Below, piece after piece: positions 6,855 to 8,278 of a stretch of 8,278 bases of DNA. Under the pieces are notes generated by a model. That model saw only the letters and a list, made by a program, of their open reading frames with translations, made no database searches and was not told where the DNA came from. This DNA is from Thermoplasmata archaeon (lineage in GTDB: Archaea > Thermoplasmatota > Thermoplasmata > GCA-020350865). Positions within the stretch are counted from its first letter, which is position 1. Each line of letters begins with the position of its first letter. Location of the stretch: the NCBI GenBank assembly GCA_020350865.1, contig CP070726.1, forward strand, positions 2,057,834 to 2,066,111. Reading direction: 5' to 3'. Made by a program: the position numbers and the translations under genes.

Positions 6855-7043
6855 CTACAATTTCTGCCCTCCTACCTCCAATTCGGTGTTAAGTTTCCTT
6901 GCATCCTTTGGAGGAATTCGCCCCTTGGCAACCTGTTTCTCTTCGAATTTCTGGTGAAGGTCATCATTGGGTGTGGAGGCCATTACCTCCTCTTTCCACA
7001 TCTCTATCCACATTCTTATTTTAGCGGGTGCTAATATTGACAT
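6855..7043 (-). CDS. Small protein of unknown function, 62 aa
   Basis: The family is not recognised. The gene is accepted because AAGGAGG sits seven bases before the ATG at 7043, one of the best ribosome sites in the window, and a TATA box lies further upstream at 7114-7123. The protein is soluble and mostly helical in character, with an amphipathic N-terminus (MWIEMWKEEVM) and a charged middle with many Lys, Glu and Asp. It has no cysteine, signal peptide or membrane segment, so a zinc ribbon is excluded. It ends with TAG. It lies 104 bases upstream of the aminomutase gene on the same strand, but the aminomutase has its own promoter-like region, so co-transcription is possible but not required. 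A regulatory or accessory role for the neighbour is only a guess from position. Confidence 0.65.
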   Translation of the reverse strand: MSILAPAKIRMWIEMWKEEVMASTPNDDLHQKFEEKQVAKGRIPPKDARKLNTELEVGGQKL

Positions 7044-7050
7044 ATATCAA

Positions 7051-7057
7051 CCTCCTT
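7051..7057 (-). promoter_or_regulatory. Strong Shine-Dalgarno of the 62-aa gene
   Basis: On the minus strand this reads AAGGAGG, seven bases before the ATG at 7043. It is the main evidence that this short gene is real. Confidence 0.75.
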
Positions 7058-7113
7058 GTGTTTTCAGTTGCTTGTGAATTAGAAGCCAGATTACTCAACT
7101 GTAGAGCAGTGGT

Positions 7114-7123
7114 TTATTTAATT
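7114..7123 (-). promoter_or_regulatory. TATA box of the 62-aa gene
   Basis: On the minus strand this reads AATTAAATAA, identical to the box of the glycosyltransferase gene at 2550-2559. It predicts a transcript start near 7091 and a leader of about 45 bases. Confidence 0.55.
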
Positions 7124-7140
7124 CGAATTTGAATCGATAA

Positions 7141-7177
7141 AGCTTTGAGCTCTGCTCGAGTCTGATTGTGCAAAGCT
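7141..7177. repeat. Inverted repeat with nested hairpin
   Basis: AGCTTTG (7141-7147) and CAAAGCT (7171-7177) are perfect 7-base arms. The loop contains a smaller GAGC/GCTC dyad (7147-7150 and 7154-7157). It could fold in RNA from either strand, or serve as an upstream protein-binding region for the promoter at 7114-7123. Confidence 0.35.
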
Positions 7178-7183
7178 ACCCAA

Positions 7184-7206
7184 CACTGCTTCTACGATAA
7201 GTAGTG
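7184..7206. repeat. Hairpin-forming inverted repeat
   Basis: CACTGCTT (7184-7191) can pair with AAGTAGTG (7199-7206) through eight pairs, including one G-U wobble on the plus strand, with a 7-base loop. An alternative pairing of AACAC (7182-7186) with GTGTT (7212-7216) competes with it. It may belong to a small RNA, but no partner or family was recognised. Confidence 0.3.
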
Positions 7207-7248
7207 CCTTCGTGTTCTCAACTGCGCTGATTAATAGATGCTCCTAGC

Positions 7249-7258
7249 ATATATAATT
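7249..7258. promoter_or_regulatory. Orphan TATA-like element
   Basis: The plus strand reads ATATATAATT, a strong TATA match. In the plus direction it predicts a start near 7280 with no convincing gene downstream. In the minus direction it predicts a start near 7226, which would give the 62-residue gene a leader of about 180 bases or make a separate small RNA. Confidence 0.35.
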
Positions 7259-7407
7259 TTCGGCAGAACCTTCGACGATTGACGAATTACGGTTCATCGT
7301 GAAAATATGGAAAATCGTTTTCTTTTCTTCTATATGGCTGAGTGGAAAAAGTGGGCATGGGGAGACAAAATCTTGTGAAACGCAGCCAAAGAGGACAATC
7401 AAGAAGT

Positions 7408-7414
7408 AAAAAAA
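7408..7414 (-). terminator. Oligo-T terminator of the aromatic-tailed protein gene
   Basis: On the minus strand a T7 run lies in a T-rich stretch (7405-7422) about 65 bases after the TAA stop. It resembles the T7 tract ending the aminomutase gene. Confidence 0.45.
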
Positions 7415-7479
7415 TAGAAAAGAAGGTTTTTAGAGAAACTATAATAATTTCCCTAAGTTCGTCCTGTGTTCCGTTTTAT

Positions 7480-8278
7480 TTACCTGATATAGTAGTAATA
7501 CGGCCAATAGGTCGACCAGTATCCCCAGTAGCGCCAGTAGTACCAGCCGCCCCACCACCATGTGAACCACGGATACCATATGTAGTGGTAGTAGAAATGG
7601 TATCTCCAATACCAGAAGTACCATCCGTAGAACCAGTTCGGGTGATGATGCGAGTCGTACCACCATATTCGCCAGTATACGGGTATATGTCGTATGATCA
7701 CATAGCAATGGATATAGTATACCTGCTTCTCAAGGCCCTCGTCGTCTATTGTTCCGTAGTTGTTGGTAACCATACCCGCCACGATAACTTCGTCCTGTCC
7801 GTCCCCGAAAGCGAACGTCATATGAATATCATTGTCGTTGACCGATCTGAACTTCAGGGTCAGCATTGTAATATGGGAGATGTCCGTGCGGCCGCCGGTT
7901 GATTTACGGTCGAGATTCCCATTGTCAAAGCTCGCTGTCATCACATCTGGCCCCATATTTATCAGGTTGTATTGCGTCTCGTTGAAGCGGTAGTCGTATC
8001 GGCCGGTTGCCTCCATATCTTTGTTCGCCAGTTCCCCGCCGAGTATATGCCAGTCTATATTTTCCTGAATTGTGAATATTATCTTTTCTCGCTGTCCCTG
8101 ATCCTCCACATCCTCCATTTGGACTCCGTCCACATTGTATGTGACCAAATCGCCCTGTGTCTCAACGTAGCCTATCTTTTGTGTGCCCGGCTTCTGGGTT
8201 CCTCCAAGAACGTGGCTGAACGTGGCGGTAACCATTACAAAGATTAGAAGCACGGTTACCAAGCATATATACCCCTTC
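7480..8278 (-). CDS. Secreted protein of unknown family with a Trp/Tyr-rich C-terminal tail, 5' partial
   Basis: The frame is open to the right window edge (265 codons visible). The first TTG, at 8262, is probably not the start: the codons before it read KGYIC and continue the basic-then-hydrophobic pattern of a signal peptide (to about VTATFSHVLGG), so the true start is likely just beyond 8278. A polar segment of about 170 residues with alternating beta-type patterns follows (KIIFTIQENIDWHILGG, ITMLTLKFRSVNDNDIHMTF). It has one or two sequons and matches no family I know. The last 66 residues hold about 17 Trp, 19 Tyr, 4 Phe and 5 His, ending in WPYYYYIR before TAA. Tyr codons in the tail mix TAC and TAT, and the signal peptide and ordinary N-terminal domain argue that this strand is coding. 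The tail may act at the membrane interface or in adhesion. No function is assigned. Confidence 0.75.
   Translation of the reverse strand, partial: KGYICLVTVLLIFVMVTATFSHVLGGTQKPGTQKIGYVETQGDLVTYNVDGVQMEDVEDQGQREKIIFTIQENIDWHILGGELANKDMEATGRYDYRFNETQYNLINMGPDVMTASFDNGNLDRKSTGGRTDISHITMLTLKFRSVNDNDIHMTFAFGDGQDEVIVAGMVTNNYGTIDDEGLEKQVYYIHCYVIIRHIPVYWRIWWYDSHHHPNWFYGWYFWYWRYHFYYHYIWYPWFTWWWGGWYYWRYWGYWSTYWPYYYYIR

Larger units (their letters stand above)
7044..7479. other. 436-base intergenic region with promoters and potential RNA structure
   Basis: This AT-rich stretch separates two minus-strand genes. It holds the terminator of the aromatic-tailed protein gene (7408-7414), a strong orphan TATA-like element (7249-7258), two inverted repeats (7141-7177 and 7184-7206), the palindrome AATTCGAATT (7120-7129), and the TATA box and ribosome site of the 62-residue gene. 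A 23-codon plus-strand ORF (7307-7378) lies about 27 bases after the transcript start predicted from the orphan TATA, but it has no ribosome site. No tRNA or known RNA family was recognised. Confidence 0.5.

Noticed and set aside
6646..6957. 103-codon plus-strand ORF across the aminomutase start and its promoter
   Set aside because: It runs through the aminomutase promoter and the end of the 62-residue gene, and has no ribosome site.
7307..7378. 23-codon plus-strand micro-ORF listed as a gene
   Set aside because: It has no ribosome site and is too short to support alone. It is kept only as part of the orphan-promoter finding.
7342..7902. 186-codon plus-strand ORF rich in Pro and Val
   Set aside because: It is the complement of the Trp/Tyr-rich tail (TGG and TAC become CCA and GTA). 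It has a GTG start with no ribosome site, and the opposing frame has a signal peptide and an ordinary domain.

Overview
The window looks archaeal, most likely a euryarchaeal lineage near Thermoplasmatota. This rests on archaeal TATA boxes about 25-30 bases before expected transcript starts, a mix of leaderless-type and Shine-Dalgarno starts, short oligo-T terminators, and a secreted, sequon-rich CARDB-type surface protein. The lineage is an inference, because no rRNA or marker gene is present. No tRNA, rRNA, CRISPR array, transposase or phage gene was seen.

Layout: (1) 1-1364, plus strand: a polysaccharide or lipid-linked-glycan flippase, cut at its 5' end by the window edge. (2) 1375-2520, minus: a GT-B family 4 glycosyltransferase that converges on the flippase with a 10-base gap. 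(3) 2521-2683: a divergent promoter region. (4) 2684-4948, plus: a large membrane-anchored protein with Ig-like NEW3/CARDB-type repeats outside, one membrane helix, and a charged helical-repeat domain inside. (5) 4954-6750, minus: a 598-residue radical SAM aminomutase of the KamA family. Its substrate-pocket residues match glutamate 2,3-aminomutase rather than lysine 2,3-aminomutase. (6) 6751-6854: its promoter, overlapped by dyad-symmetric candidate operators. (7) 6855-7043, minus: a 62-residue unknown protein with a near-perfect Shine-Dalgarno. (8) 7044-7479: a 436-base gap with promoters and possible structured RNA. (9) 7480-8278, minus: a secreted protein of unknown family, cut at its 5' end by the window edge, whose last 66 residues are about 60% Trp, Tyr and Phe.

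Working together: the flippase and glycosyltransferase fit assembly and export of a surface glycan. The CARDB-type protein carries about 21 N-glycosylation sequons, all on the predicted outer side, so it is a plausible acceptor, although the physical link is only proximity. The aminomutase probably makes beta-glutamate, a known archaeal compatible solute, under its own regulated promoter. The aromatic-tailed secreted protein is the least explained gene here.
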